The notes: generated from the sequence alone by a model not told the origin. Positions 42,249 to 52,088 are shown, counted from the first letter of the stretch. The stretch is DNA of 64,000 nucleotides from Atlantibacter hermannii (GCF_009907385.1 NZ_JAAATR010000112.1:148992-212991); one strand, 5' to 3'. Numbers and translations are program-made.

Positions 42249-43349
42249 ATGGCAAAACTGCGGGTAGGGATTGTGTTTGGCGGCAAATCCTCTGAACACG
42301 AGGTATCACTTCAGTCAGCGAAAAATATCGTCGACGCCATTGATAAAGAGAAGTTTGACGTGGTGCTGATGGGTATTGATAAACAGGGCGAATGGCACGT
42401 CAATGACGCCAGCGGATACCTGATTAACGCCCACGATCCCGCGCATATTGCTCTTAACCGTTCGGAGAAAACCCTGGCGCTCATTCCCGGCCAGACCGCG
42501 CGGCAGTTTATCGAAACCCACAGCCATGACGCCCTGCCGCAGGTGGATGTGATTTTCCCCATCGTTCACGGCTCGCTGGGTGAAGATGGTTGCCTGCAGG
42601 GATTACTGCGCGTCGCGAACCTGCCGTTTGTGGGTTCCGGCGTACTGGGCTCCGCCGTCAGCATGGATAAGGACGTCGCCAAGCGCCTTTTGCGCGATGC
42701 CGGCCTGGCCGTTGCGCCGTTTGTCACCCTGACCCGCGCCAACCGCTCGCAGTATGACTTTGAGTATGTTGTAACTAAGCTGGGCGTGCCGATGTTTGTG
42801 AAGCCGGCCAACCAGGGTTCATCGGTGGGCGTCAGCAAAGTCACCAACGAGGCGGAATACCGTGCAGCGGTCGATCTGGCATTTGAATTCGATCATAAAG
42901 TGGTGGTGGAAACCGGGATCGTGGGCCGGGAAATCGAATGCGCCGTGCTGGGCAACGATCGTCCAGAGGCCAGTACCTGCGGCGAGATCGTCGTCAACAG
43001 CGCGTTCTACTCTTACGACACCAAATACATTGACGGCAACGCCGCGCGGGTGGAAGTGCCTGCGGCGATCCCGGCGGACATTAACGACAACATCCGCGCC
43101 ATTGCGGTACAGGCGTACCAGACCCTGGAGTGCAGCGGCATGGCGCGGGTGGATGTGTTCCTGACGCCGGATAATCAGGTGATTATCAATGAGATCAACA
43201 CCCTGCCCGGCTTTACCAATATCAGTATGTATCCGAAACTGTGGCAGGCCAGCGGCATCAGCTATCAGCAGCTGATTACCCGGCTGATTGAGCTGGCGCT
43301 GGAGCGCCATGCCCAGGATAGCGCCCTGAAGAGCACTATCACGTTGTAA
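42249..43349 (+). CDS. ddlA: DdlA, D-alanine-D-alanine ligase A
   Basis: ATP-grasp enzyme making D-Ala-D-Ala for peptidoglycan. The start at 42249 ([26 protein letters not shown]) gives 366 residues. Visible are [11 protein letters not shown] (N terminus), [25 protein letters not shown] (ATP site, about 182) and [21 protein letters not shown] (Mg and D-Ala site). Two other in-frame ATGs lie upstream but are not conserved. Flanking yaiZ is convergent. Confidence 0.96.
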   Translation: MAKLRVGIVFGGKSSEHEVSLQSAKNIVDAIDKEKFDVVLMGIDKQGEWHVNDASGYLINAHDPAHIALNRSEKTLALIPGQTARQFIETHSHDALPQVDVIFPIVHGSLGEDGCLQGLLRVANLPFVGSGVLGSAVSMDKDVAKRLLRDAGLAVAPFVTLTRANRSQYDFEYVVTKLGVPMFVKPANQGSSVGVSKVTNEAEYRAAVDLAFEFDHKVVVETGIVGREIECAVLGNDRPEASTCGEIVVNSAFYSYDTKYIDGNAARVEVPAAIPADINDNIRAIAVQAYQTLECSGMARVDVFLTPDNQVIINEINTLPGFTNISMYPKLWQASGISYQQLITRLIELALERHAQDSALKSTITL

Positions 43350-43352
43350 TCG

Positions 43353-43568
43353 TTACTCTTGCGCGGCGTCCGATTCTTCCGGACGCCGACGGATCACCAG
43401 CCCCGCCAGCCAGAAGCTAATCACCCAGGTCACCAGCCCTACCGCATAGGTTTGCCAGCCTTTGGCTTCAAAACCCAGCAGGCCGACAACGCCATTCATA
43501 ATAAAAATCAGGCCGATAGCGACGGCGTAGTAGTGCCAGTCGCGGCGAATTTTTGCGGGCAAATTCAT
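43353..43568 (-). CDS. yaiZ: YaiZ, small inner-membrane protein
   Basis: 71 residues from a start at 43568 (MNLPAKIRRDWHYYAVAIGLIFI), nearly identical to E. coli YaiZ. Two membrane helices are separated by GFEAKGWQ; the tail is charged (RRRPEESDAAQE). Function unknown. It converges on ddlA three bases away. Confidence 0.92.
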   Translation of the reverse strand: MNLPAKIRRDWHYYAVAIGLIFIMNGVVGLLGFEAKGWQTYAVGLVTWVISFWLAGLVIRRRPEESDAAQE

Positions 43569-43852
43569 GGTCGCTCCAGAGAAGAAAAACGGCATCATCG
43601 CATATCGCTTTCAGGCTGTCTGCGGCACGGCGCGCGCCTTTACACGCCGTGACAAATAGGTCAAAAGCATGATGTTAATCGCCATTCACAAAAGTTACAA
43701 AAATGTGACTACAGACAGACTTCTGACATCCAGGAGGAATCTGGACACGAATTTACCAGAAATCCGATATTGACATTTGCGATCAACTGTCAGACTCGCC
43801 TGTGAGTCATCAGGCGAAATGCCTGGGTTTTATGCGTTTCCGGGAGGTCATT

Positions 43853-44170
43853 ATGGCAGAGTTTACTTTGTCGAAGTCCACCATCATCGCAGGGAAAAAG
43901 CGCGAGCCGTCGACCACGCTCGGCAACATCGCGTACGCGGTTTTTGTCCTGTTCTGCTTCTGGGTCGGATCGCAGATTCTGAACATGTTGGTGAATGCAC
44001 CCGGTGTGTTTGAGCACTTGATGCAACTTGATGTGAAGGAGAACGGCCGACCGCACATCGAGATAGGAATGCTGGTCGGCACGATCTTTGGACTGGTGCC
44101 CTTTTTAGTGGGCTGCCTGATCGCGGCGGCGATTAGCCTGTGGCTGCGCTTTCAACAACGACGCTATTAA
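43853..44170 (+). CDS. yaiY: YaiY (DUF2755) inner-membrane protein
   Basis: 105 residues from a start at 43853 with a gggagg site; the frame from 43802 is longer but not conserved. Two membrane helices ([19 protein letters not shown] and [21 protein letters not shown]) match E. coli YaiY (102 residues). Function unknown. It ends two bases from the convergent yaiW stop. A tcgcctg/caggcga hairpin lies about 35 bases before the start. Confidence 0.9.
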   Translation: MAEFTLSKSTIIAGKKREPSTTLGNIAYAVFVLFCFWVGSQILNMLVNAPGVFEHLMQLDVKENGRPHIEIGMLVGTIFGLVPFLVGCLIAAAISLWLRFQQRRY

Positions 44171-44172
44171 CC

Positions 44173-45258
44173 TTACGATTTGTTCATGCAGCGAGCCCGA
44201 CGATCGTCAACCCGCTTCGCAAACCACGCCGTGGTGAGATTGCGGGTGATTTTCGGGCTCTCAAGCTGAATACCCGGCAGCATTTCACGCGCCAGCGGCT
44301 TACCGGTTTTCTTCTCCGCCAGTTCAAACACTTTCCTGTACAGCGTGGTTTCTTCGAAATCTAACGCGTCACCTTTCTTCAGGGCGCGATGGATCTCGCT
44401 GTCGCTCAGCCCGGTTTTTAGCTTGCGCACCGCCCGTTCGGTGTTGCCCGGCTCGTCGCTGTCGTAGCGGATCAGATCGCCGTCCAGCGCCAGTTTCACG
44501 CCGCTGGCCTTGCTCACGGCGTACTGGAAAGCGGCGTTGCGGCTGGCGTACCATCCGGCGTTAAAGTCGGCGTAGCGGTACAACGGCTGGGTGTAATTCG
44601 CCGGGTAGTTTAGCAGATGGTAAATCCCGAACCACAATCCGCCACGGCGGCTGAACACTTCCTGGCGCACCGTGCCGTCCATTTTCCACGGGTAGCCGCG
44701 GGTATGGGCTTCGGCAAACGCAATGCTGACCTGCATTGGGCCGCCGGTATGCACCGGATTAAGATTGCCGAACAGCGTCTGGCCCATAGGCACCATGCCG
44801 ATAAAGTCGTCGAAAATGGCGCTAAGCTGTTTTTCAGTGGTCACCTTGTCCAGACGTTCGCTGTAGCTCTTGCCGTTGGGCGATGTGATCATCAACGCGG
44901 TACGTACCAAAAACATCGGTACGTGAACCCGGTCGGCTCGCCGCTCAATCTCTTTCCAGGCGATTTTACTTAGCCCCGGCACTACCGGGTCGGCCTGGTA
45001 GTTGGCCTCCTGCTCGGCCACCGCCAGCACTGAACAGACGTTTTCTTCCGTCGGGGCGATTTTCTGGCTGTCGAATGCCGTGGCGATTTCCTTCGCCCAG
45101 CCGTCGCGATCTTTCACGCTGGCGGGCATTTTACGCTTCACCGTTTGCGCCACGTCTACCGTGGGGCCGGAGGGTTTCTCCGGCGTGGGTTTGCCGGCGC
45201 ATCCCGCCAGCACCAAAAGTGCCAGCAGGCTGACGTGTTTTCCGTTTTGCAGTCGCAT
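44173..45258 (-). CDS. yaiW: YaiW, surface-exposed outer-membrane lipoprotein
   Basis: DUF1615 lipoprotein that with SbmA influences uptake of proline-rich peptides in E. coli. 361 residues; signal peptide MRLQNGKHVSLLALLVLAGC with lipobox LAGC (Cys20), then a Pro/Thr linker. The mature part contains NAAFQYAVSKASGVKLALDGDL split around residue 255. It starts 18 bases after the sbmA stop, so both are in one operon. Confidence 0.93.
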   Translation of the reverse strand: MRLQNGKHVSLLALLVLAGCAGKPTPEKPSGPTVDVAQTVKRKMPASVKDRDGWAKEIATAFDSQKIAPTEENVCSVLAVAEQEANYQADPVVPGLSKIAWKEIERRADRVHVPMFLVRTALMITSPNGKSYSERLDKVTTEKQLSAIFDDFIGMVPMGQTLFGNLNPVHTGGPMQVSIAFAEAHTRGYPWKMDGTVRQEVFSRRGGLWFGIYHLLNYPANYTQPLYRYADFNAGWYASRNAAFQYAVSKASGVKLALDGDLIRYDSDEPGNTERAVRKLKTGLSDSEIHRALKKGDALDFEETTLYRKVFELAEKKTGKPLAREMLPGIQLESPKITRNLTTAWFAKRVDDRRARCMNKS

Positions 45259-45276
45259 TCGCGCTCCGTGTGTGGG

Positions 45277-46491
45277 TTAATTCGCTTCGGCCATCTCCTG
45301 CTGCGGCGTATCCAGCTCGCGTTCGAAACTGCGCAGACGCTTATAGATCGACATCAGTTCCACCAGCGTGGTCCAGGAGCTGATCAGATACTGGAACGCC
45401 CCGCGCACCTGGCCGAACACGTTGGTGATTTGGGTCATCAGGCCGAGGGTAATCGTACCCGCCACAATCGACGGAAACAGCAGGAACAAGCCGAATACGT
45501 TATCCACCTGCAAATACAAAATGCGCGCGATGTTGAAGTACATGTAGTGGAAGTAGAGGCGGAAGTAGTTGCGACGCACCGCGCCGAACAGTTCACGCAC
45601 CGTCGGCGGGGTGGCGCGGTTGGCGTCATCTTCGCCGTAAACCAGCTCTTTACGGTAGGCGGCTTCCACCCGTTGATTTTTAAATTCCAGCCCCGGCAGT
45701 TTGATCCCCACCACCGCCAGCAACCCGGTGCCCATCAGCGACCAGATAATCGCGGCGATCACCAGGCCATAAGGCACATAACCGATTATCGGCAACTCTT
45801 TTACGTGCGGGGAGAGCGCCACCAGCACCGGCAAAAAGGCGATCAGCGTCATGATGGCGTTAATAAAGCTGACGCCCATGCTCTCCAGCGTGGATGCAAA
45901 ACGCATGGTGTCTTCCTGCACACGCTGGGCGGCACCTTCGATATGGCGCAGGCGCTGCCAGTGCGTCATGTAGTATTCGTTCATTGCGGTACGCCAGCGG
46001 AACACATAGTGGCTGATAAAAAAGTTGTTCAGCACGCTCACCACCACCGCGATCAGGGCGATACCCAGGAATACGCCCACTTCACGGTAGAACTGATTGA
46101 TAGAAACTTTGTGCGGCGAACTGAGGGCGGTCTGGATCAGATCGTAGAACGGCGCATACCAGGCGTTGACCGCCACCCCCACTTCCACCAGAAACCAGGT
46201 GACGAAAATAATCAACGCGGAGCCGAGAATCGACCAGTATTGCCAGCGATGCGGGCTGCGGATAAACCAGAACAGCGCGAACAGGCCCACGCAAAGGGCA
46301 TAATAGGCGTAAAAAGTCAGATAGCTGAGCGACCAGAAGCGCGCGGCGCTAATGGGCACCTCTTTACTTGCGCCTACCAGCCTTCCGGCCCACTCTGCGC
46401 CGCCGGCCTGCCAGAAGATCACGGCGATCATCGCCCAAATAAACGCCGACAAAAAAAAGGCGGTCGGCCTGGGAAAGAACGATTTAAACAT
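45277..46491 (-). CDS. sbmA: SbmA, peptide antibiotic transporter
   Basis: Homodimeric proton-driven inner-membrane importer of microcin B17/J25, bleomycin and proline-rich peptides. The start at 46491 ([20 protein letters not shown]) gives 404 residues; the frame from 46509 adds six codons. It resembles the membrane half of ABC exporters ([20 protein letters not shown]) but has no ATPase domain. It is followed by yaiW and preceded by a sigmaE-like promoter. Confidence 0.96.
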   Translation of the reverse strand: MFKSFFPRPTAFFLSAFIWAMIAVIFWQAGGAEWAGRLVGASKEVPISAARFWSLSYLTFYAYYALCVGLFALFWFIRSPHRWQYWSILGSALIIFVTWFLVEVGVAVNAWYAPFYDLIQTALSSPHKVSINQFYREVGVFLGIALIAVVVSVLNNFFISHYVFRWRTAMNEYYMTHWQRLRHIEGAAQRVQEDTMRFASTLESMGVSFINAIMTLIAFLPVLVALSPHVKELPIIGYVPYGLVIAAIIWSLMGTGLLAVVGIKLPGLEFKNQRVEAAYRKELVYGEDDANRATPPTVRELFGAVRRNYFRLYFHYMYFNIARILYLQVDNVFGLFLLFPSIVAGTITLGLMTQITNVFGQVRGAFQYLISSWTTLVELMSIYKRLRSFERELDTPQQEMAEAN

Positions 46492-46600
46492 CACTACACT
46501 CCTGCTCATTCTTGTTGTTATCGCGATTGCTGCGCGTAACGTTTTTACATCCAGTCCAGGGTTGAATCACAACCCAAAAATTTGCCTCAGGGCAGCGACA

Positions 46601-46629
46601 ATCAGACACAGCGCGGCCTGGTTAGTTCC
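46601..46629 (-). promoter_or_regulatory. SigmaE-like promoter of sbmA-yaiW
   Basis: On the minus strand GGAACTAAC (46621-46629) and GTCTGAT (46601-46607) give a -35/-10 pair with sigmaE-like sequence (consensus GGAACTT and TCTGA/GTCAAA) and suitable spacing. sbmA-yaiW belongs to the sigmaE regulon in E. coli. It lies about 110 bases before sbmA. Confidence 0.6.
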
Positions 46630-46850
46630 GGCTGCATTCGGTAACAAACTGTTCCGCTGCGTACTCAACGTTAAAAACGTAGCGTACTCCCGGCTTTTTA
46701 ACAGCTTGCGCTGTGAGCCGTGACAAAAAATGGGCCACTGTAACCCGTGGTTACGTTTTTTCTCGCTACACTTCGTTAATCCGCCCATTGCCGGAGCGGC
46801 AACCGTAGTATAAATAGCCTTTACCGCCACTGACTGAATGGATTGCTTCG

Positions 46851-48032
46851 TTGAAACGTTGTCTGCTTATTTTCGCCGCACTGAGTGCCGTGCTGCTGCC
46901 TGCCGCAAGCCAGGCGCAAACTTCCCCCGATCCGGTCTTCGCTTCCGAAATCACTGACCGTTACGCTGAGCATATTTTTTATGGCAGCGGTGCGACGGGC
47001 ATGGCATTGGTGGTGATTGACGGCAACCAGCGGGTGTTCCGCAGCTTTGGCGAAACCCGCCCGGGCAATAATGTGCGCCCACAGCTCGATTCCGTGGTGC
47101 GCGTGGCCTCGCTCACTAAACTGATGACCAGCGAAATGCTGGTGAAACTGCTCGATCAGGGAACGGTAAAACTCGACGACCCGCTCAGTAAATATGCCCC
47201 TCCCGGCGCGCGGGTGCCGACCTATCAGGGTAAACCGATTACGCTGGTGAACCTGGCGACCCATACCAGCGCCCTGCCCCGCGAGCAGCCGGGCGGCGCG
47301 GCGCATCGCCCGGTGTTTGTCTGGCCGACCCGTGAGCAGCGCTGGAACTGGCTTGCCACCGCGAATTTAAAAGCCGCGCCCGGCACCGTTGTCGCCTACT
47401 CCAATATCGCCTTCGATCTGCTGGCGGATGCCCTGTCCCGCGCGGCTGGCAAGCCGTATCCGCAGCTGTTTGACGAGTACATCGCCCGCCCGCTCGGCAT
47501 GAAAGACACCACCTTTACGCCATCGCCCGATCAGTGCCGTCGCTTGATGGTGGCGGAAAAAGGCGCCAGCCCGTGCAACAACACCCTGGCGGCCATTGGC
47601 AGCGGAGGGATCTACTCAACGCCTGACGACATGATGCGCTGGATGCAGCAGTTTCTGGCCTCCGATTTCCATACCCGCACCAGCCAGGCGGACCGGATGC
47701 AGACGCTGATTTACCAGCGCAGCCAGTTCACTAAAGTGATCGGCATGGACGTCCCGGGCCGCGCCGACGCGCTGGGCCTGGGCTGGGTGTACATGCAACC
47801 GAAGAATGGCCGTCCGGGCATCATTCAGAAAACTGGCGGCGGCGGCGGGTTCATCACCTATATGGCGATGGTGCCGCAAAGCAACATTGGCGTTTTCGTG
47901 GTGGTGACCCGTTCACCGCTCACCCGCTTTGTGAATATGAGCGACGGGGTGAATAACCTGGTCACCGAGCTGACCGGCAATAAGCCGGTGGTCGTTACCG
48001 CGTCAGCCCAGGTTACGGCGAGCGATGAGTAA
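46851..48032 (+). CDS. ampH: AmpH, DD-carboxypeptidase/endopeptidase (class C beta-lactamase fold)
   Basis: Periplasmic penicillin-binding protein with DD-carboxypeptidase and DD-endopeptidase activity. The start is a TTG at 46851, which gives the conserved MKRCLLIFAALSAVLLPAASQA signal peptide and 393 residues. Active-site motifs: SLTK (serine about residue 83, in VVRVASLTKLMTSE), YSN in VAYSNIAFDL and KTGGGGGF. It is divergent from sbmA, as in E. coli. Confidence 0.95.
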   Translation: MKRCLLIFAALSAVLLPAASQAQTSPDPVFASEITDRYAEHIFYGSGATGMALVVIDGNQRVFRSFGETRPGNNVRPQLDSVVRVASLTKLMTSEMLVKLLDQGTVKLDDPLSKYAPPGARVPTYQGKPITLVNLATHTSALPREQPGGAAHRPVFVWPTREQRWNWLATANLKAAPGTVVAYSNIAFDLLADALSRAAGKPYPQLFDEYIARPLGMKDTTFTPSPDQCRRLMVAEKGASPCNNTLAAIGSGGIYSTPDDMMRWMQQFLASDFHTRTSQADRMQTLIYQRSQFTKVIGMDVPGRADALGLGWVYMQPKNGRPGIIQKTGGGGGFITYMAMVPQSNIGVFVVVTRSPLTRFVNMSDGVNNLVTELTGNKPVVVTASAQVTASDE

Positions 48033-48052
48033 ACCTGGCGGCTGAAAACAAC

Positions 48053-48077
48053 AAACCCGGCGTTATGCCGGGTTTTG
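48053..48077 (+). terminator. Terminator after ampH
   Basis: aacccggc and gccgggtt pair around a five-base loop, followed by tttt, 20 bases after the stop. It also lies just beyond the 3' end of the convergent yhaV remnant. Confidence 0.88.
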
Positions 48078-48089
48078 TACATTTCAGGG

Positions 48090-48578
48090 TTACGGTGCGC
48101 ACAGACTCAGGCTGACTTGCTTCACCGTCTCTTTGAGTAAGGTTTCCCCGTCGTCCGGTGGATGCCCTGATGCCAACATTTCACCGAAAACCTTATATGC
48201 ATCCCGCTTATTGCCATAAGCACGCTTCGTTTGCGAATCATTGACCCATGCGAGGATAATGATGCGTTCTCTCAGGCTATAGCGAAAAAATAAGCGATAC
48301 TGGCCGAGAAACGTTGCCCGAAACCAGTGCCTGTCGCCCACGCCCAACGTGTCACCCAGGCGATACTTTGCCTGGGTTGGACCAGCAGAGATATCCTGGC
48401 GGGCTTTGTTGATAGCCGCTAACAGCCTGGTTGCCGCCTGGTTTCGCTAGTCGTCAGGACAGTGATGTTTGAGCGCGGCTACCTCATCCCGAAGCGCCTT
48501 AACCCGGGCAACAAAACAGGGGTGTTGATACACTTTCCATTTAACGGTATACGTCCAATGCAATTGCATTGCTCTCAT
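48090..48578 (-). pseudogene. YhaV-family toxin gene with an internal amber codon
   Basis: Read from an ATG at 48578, the frame encodes VYQHPCFVARVKALRDEVAAL, hits a TAG at 48447-48449, then continues in the same frame with RNQAATRLLAAINKA, LGQYRLFFRYSLRERIIILA and GHPP(D)DGETL to 48090. The whole follows E. coli YhaV, the ribosome-dependent RNase of PrlF-YhaV, where the stop replaces the Tyr of an NYQRKAATKLL-type segment. One base change would explain it. No prlF antitoxin is next to it, only the hemB promoter. A sequencing error or reinitiation at the TTG at 48347 cannot be excluded. Confidence 0.8.
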
Positions 48579-48656
48579 TACGCCGAGATTCGCGAAACAA
48601 AATTTCGTCACTTCGGGTAAAATGGCGGTCTCTTTGACTCACATAAGATCGCTACC

Positions 48657-49634
48657 ATGTCTGATTTCTCCCTGATTTCTCGCCCGCGCCGTCTGCGTCA
48701 ATCGCCCGCGCTGCGCGCTATGTTCGAAGAGACAACCCTGACCTTAAACGATCTGGTGTTGCCCATCTTTGTTGAAGAAGAGATCGATGATTACAAAGCC
48801 ATTAGCGCGATGCCGGGCGTCATGCGTATTCCTGAAAAATACCTGGCCCGCGAGATCGAACGCTTCGCCAGCGCCGGGATCCGCTCGGTAATGACGTTTG
48901 GTATTTCTCATCACACCGACGCCACCGGCAGCGATGCCTGGAATGAAAACGGCCTGGTGGCGCGTATGTCGCGCATCTGCAAAGATGCAGTACCGGAAAT
49001 GATCGTCATGTCCGATACCTGTTTCTGCGAATACACCTCCCACGGCCACTGCGGCGTACTGTGCGATCATGGCGTGGATAATGACGCGACCCTGGCGAAT
49101 CTCGGCAAACAGGCGGTGGTCGCCGCCGCTGCGGGCGCAGATTTTATCGCCCCGTCCGCAGCGATGGACGGCCAGGTAAAAGCTATTCGCCAGGCGCTGG
49201 ACGCCGCGGGCTTCACCGATACCGCCATCTTTTCTTACTCCACTAAATTTGCCTCATCGTTCTACGGCCCGTTCCGCGAAGCTGCAGGCACCGCGCTGAA
49301 GGGCGATCGTAAAACCTATCAGATGAACCCGCTGAACCGCCGCGAAGCGATCCGTGAATCACTGATCGACGAAGCGGAAGGCGCGGACGCGCTGATGGTG
49401 AAACCGGCCGGGGCTTATCTGGACGTGCTGCGCGATATCCGCGAGCGCACGACCCTGCCGTTGGGCGCATACCAGGTGAGCGGTGAATACGCGATGATCA
49501 AATTCGCCGCTCAGGCGGGCGCGATTGATGAAGAGAAAGTGATACTCGAAAGCCTGGGCGCGATTAAACGCGCGGGCGCGGATCTGATCTTCAGCTATTT
49601 TGCCCTCGATCTGGCCGAGAAGAAGATCCTGTAA
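48657..49634 (+). CDS. hemB: HemB, porphobilinogen synthase
   Basis: Condenses two 5-aminolevulinate molecules into porphobilinogen in heme synthesis. The 325-residue product (E. coli 324) has the zinc Cys cluster [15 protein letters not shown] (about 119-133), the two active-site lysines in [14 protein letters not shown] (about 196) and [13 protein letters not shown] (about 248), and the terminal LDLAEKKIL. The promoter lies in the yhaV remnant's 5' region. Confidence 0.97.
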   Translation: MSDFSLISRPRRLRQSPALRAMFEETTLTLNDLVLPIFVEEEIDDYKAISAMPGVMRIPEKYLAREIERFASAGIRSVMTFGISHHTDATGSDAWNENGLVARMSRICKDAVPEMIVMSDTCFCEYTSHGHCGVLCDHGVDNDATLANLGKQAVVAAAAGADFIAPSAAMDGQVKAIRQALDAAGFTDTAIFSYSTKFASSFYGPFREAAGTALKGDRKTYQMNPLNRREAIRESLIDEAEGADALMVKPAGAYLDVLRDIRERTTLPLGAYQVSGEYAMIKFAAQAGAIDEEKVILESLGAIKRAGADLIFSYFALDLAEKKIL

Positions 49635-49641
49635 CCCTCCG

Positions 49642-49665
49642 CAAGGGAGCTGCGGCTCCCTTGCT
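49642..49665 (+). terminator. Hairpin after hemB
   Basis: gcaagggagc and gctcccttgc pair around tgcg just after the hemB stop; no T-run follows, so termination may be partial. Confidence 0.55.
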
Positions 49666-49746
49666 GCCATCCCCGCGTCACTGCTGTGAAATCCCACGGT
49701 CATAAATCTGGTCTACCGTCAGCTCAAAACGACTGGAGAGACGACC

Positions 49747-51459
49747 ATGTTCAGCATCGATAGCGTTCTCGATGATTTATGGCCCACCGCACCCGCATCC
49801 CCCTGGCTAAAACGCACCTTAAAACGCGTATTGTACGAGCAGGAATTTCATGATTTCGCCAGCCAGTACCGGCACCTTCGGGGGCTGGATATGGTGGAGC
49901 AAGTGCTTGAACATCTGCAAATCGACTGTGATATTCCCGCCCGCGACCTTGAACAAATCCCTGAAACCGGCCCGCTGGTGATTGCCGCCAACCATCCCAC
50001 CGGCACTCTCGACGGGCTGGCGCTGCTGAATGCCGTTTCCCGGGTGCGCAGGGATATCAAGGTGGTGACCAATCCGCTGCTCGGCCATTTGCAGCCGCTC
50101 GCTTCGCTGTTTATCCGGGTCGATAACCTCGGCAATCGCACCCGCAAGTCGTCGGTGAAAGAGATGGATGACCATCTGGCCAGCGGCGGCGCGCTGATTT
50201 TCTTTCCCGCCGGAGAAGTGGCGCGCATGGGGATTAACGGGATTCAGGAAAGCCCGTGGAACGCCGGTTTTGTGAAAATTGCCGGTAAACACCGCGCCAC
50301 CGTACTGCCGGTGCATATCGCCGGACGCAACAGCCTGGCGTTTTACGCCAGCAGCCTGCTGTCGCCGTCATTCGCCATGCTGCTGCTGATCCGCGAAATG
50401 TTTACCAAACGCGGCAGTCGCGTCACGCTGCGCATCGGCGAACGCATCCCCTGGCACGCCTGGCATGCGCCGAATCATTCAGCGCGGGAAACCGCCAGCC
50501 GCTTTCGCCAGCACCTGTTGCTGACGGGCGCAGGGAAGGAAGGCTGTTTTCGCAGCGAAAGCGCCATCGCCCCGGCGGAGTCGCGTATCACGCTGCGCCG
50601 GGCATTGCTGGAAGCAGAGTCATTAGGCACAACGCCAGACGGCAAACGCATCTGGCTGTGGCGGCGCAACGGCGTTGAGGATGCGCCGATTCTGCGCGAG
50701 CTGGGCCGTCTGCGGGAAGTGGCGTTTCGCGCCGTGGGGGAAGGTTCCGGCAAGCGGCGGGATATCGACCGCTATGACGATGAATACTGGCATCTGATCC
50801 TGTGGGATGACGAGGAGCTGGAAATCGTCGGCGCCTACCGTTTTATCCCAACCCGCGAGGCCATTGACGCGCGCGGACACGAGGCGCTCTACAGCCACAG
50901 CTTGTTTCACTACGACCAGCAGATGAACAGCGTGCTCGATCAGGGGATTGAACTGGGTCGCAGCTTTATTCAACCTCAGTACTGGGGGCGACGCGGGCTG
51001 GATTATTTATGGTCCGGGATCGGGGCCTATCTGGCCCGCTATCCGCAGTACCGCTATCTGTTCGGGCCGGTCTCGATTTCCGGCGGATTACCGCCTGCCG
51101 CCAGCGAGTTGCTGATTGCCTTTTACCGGCTGTGGTTTCCGCCCTCCCATCCGCTGGCGGCATCGCGTCGGCCCTGCCCCGCGTCGCTGCCCGATGTGCT
51201 GCGGGAGTTCACCGGCGAGAATTATCACGACGATCTCACCCGGCTGAAATCGCTACTCGGCAATCTGGGCTGCGGCATTCCCCCGCTGTATAAGCAGTAT
51301 TCGGAACTGTGTGAGCCGGGCGGCGTGCAGTTTATCGACTTCGGCAGCGATCCGGCGTTTAACCATTGCATCGACGGGTTGGTGCTGGTGGATTTAACCT
51401 TTATCAAGGCCTCGCGCTATCAACGTTATATCGCCGCGCATCAGGCGGCAGAAAAATAA
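49747..51459 (+). CDS. olsF: OlsF-like bifunctional ornithine lipid synthase
   Basis: 570 residues in two acyltransferase domains. N-terminal: PlsC/OlsA-like with NHPTGTLDG (82-90, catalytic His) and FFPAGEVAR (about 152). C-terminal: OlsB-like N-acyltransferase with LREVAFRAVGEGSGKRRDIDRYD and EIVGAYRFIPTRE (about 315-375). This order is that of OlsF, which in Serratia proteamaculans acylates ornithine twice to give ornithine lipids. It has no signal or membrane helix and would act on the inner face. It stands alone between hemB and asr and is absent from E. coli K-12. Substrate is inferred from architecture. Confidence 0.85.
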   Translation: MFSIDSVLDDLWPTAPASPWLKRTLKRVLYEQEFHDFASQYRHLRGLDMVEQVLEHLQIDCDIPARDLEQIPETGPLVIAANHPTGTLDGLALLNAVSRVRRDIKVVTNPLLGHLQPLASLFIRVDNLGNRTRKSSVKEMDDHLASGGALIFFPAGEVARMGINGIQESPWNAGFVKIAGKHRATVLPVHIAGRNSLAFYASSLLSPSFAMLLLIREMFTKRGSRVTLRIGERIPWHAWHAPNHSARETASRFRQHLLLTGAGKEGCFRSESAIAPAESRITLRRALLEAESLGTTPDGKRIWLWRRNGVEDAPILRELGRLREVAFRAVGEGSGKRRDIDRYDDEYWHLILWDDEELEIVGAYRFIPTREAIDARGHEALYSHSLFHYDQQMNSVLDQGIELGRSFIQPQYWGRRGLDYLWSGIGAYLARYPQYRYLFGPVSISGGLPPAASELLIAFYRLWFPPSHPLAASRRPCPASLPDVLREFTGENYHDDLTRLKSLLGNLGCGIPPLYKQYSELCEPGGVQFIDFGSDPAFNHCIDGLVLVDLTFIKASRYQRYIAAHQAAEK

Positions 51460-51460
51460 A

Positions 51461-51488
51461 AACCCCGATTCCGGCGGGAATCAGGGTT
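51461..51488 (+). terminator. Terminator after olsF
   Basis: aaccc-gattcc pairs with ggaatc-agggtt with one mismatch, directly after the olsF stop, followed by cttcat. A moderate terminator. Confidence 0.6.
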
Positions 51489-51495
51489 CTTCATC

Positions 51496-51515
51496 ACACC
51501 CGGTTCGCCGGGTGT
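51496..51515 (-). terminator. Hairpin after asr
   Basis: acacccgg and ccgggtgt pair around a TTCG tetraloop, four bases beyond the asr stop on the minus strand. The stable loop suggests a real terminator although the following tract is poor in T. Confidence 0.65.
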
Positions 51516-51519
51516 TTCA

Positions 51520-51831
51520 TTATGCTGCTGGCTGAGCAGCCGGTTTTGCCGCCGCATTGTGGGTAGCTTTTTTGTGATGTTTTTTAGCCGCCTGGGCTTT
51601 CTGGGCAGCCGGTTCAGAGGCCGGTTTCACCGCAGCTTTTTTGTGGTGCTTTTTCGCCGCCTGGGCTTTCTGCTCGACTTTCGCGTGTTTTTTCTTATGG
51701 GTCGTTTGGGTGGTGTGCGCTTTCGCCGGCGCGGCAGTGGCGGTAGCCGGCGCTGCGGTGGTATCAGCAGCGAATGCCGCAGCAGACAGGCCCATAGTGG
51801 CAGCAACAACCAGCGCTAATACTTTTTTCAT
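51520..51831 (-). CDS. asr: Asr, acid shock protein
   Basis: Periplasmic, Lys/His-rich, intrinsically disordered protein strongly induced at low pH and cleaved on export in E. coli. The start at 51831 ([21 protein letters not shown]) gives 103 residues. The body has low complexity with two copies of [13 protein letters not shown] and ends KPAAQPAA as in E. coli. An RstA box is kept upstream at 51931-51944. In this genome it lies next to olsF, not at its E. coli position. Confidence 0.93.
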   Translation of the reverse strand: MKKVLALVVAATMGLSAAAFAADTTAAPATATAAPAKAHTTQTTHKKKHAKVEQKAQAAKKHHKKAAVKPASEPAAQKAQAAKKHHKKATHNAAAKPAAQPAA

Positions 51832-51930
51832 TTTATAACCCTCAAGTAGTGTGTGATTCAGCCCCTGTGGGCCGTTGAGTTCACTATAGTGATGTGAGGG
51901 ATAGCCTTCCGTGAGTGATTGGTATCGGCG

Positions 51931-51944
51931 CGTAACCAAATGTA
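51931..51944 (-). promoter_or_regulatory. RstA box of asr
   Basis: Minus strand TACATTTGGTTACG agrees with the RstA consensus TACATNTNGTTACA except for the last base. It lies about 100 bases before the asr start, as expected for the acid-responsive RstBA control known in E. coli. Confidence 0.8.
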
Positions 51945-52088
51945 CACGCGGCAAACCCGGCGCAGGATCAGCCGGATTTGCCGCGGAGCAGTCCGCGTCG
52001 TCATAAGAAAAACCTCTTAACCTGTCGCTTGTCAGCCCAGCGGCTTCCTGACAAGGTAATTTATCTTCTGCAATCAGGCTTGAGTAAA

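Noticed and set aside
45145..46539. 464-codon plus-strand open frame
   Set aside because: It is antisense to sbmA, which has full-length homology; the translation is His/Gln/Arg-rich, typical of a GC-rich shadow frame.
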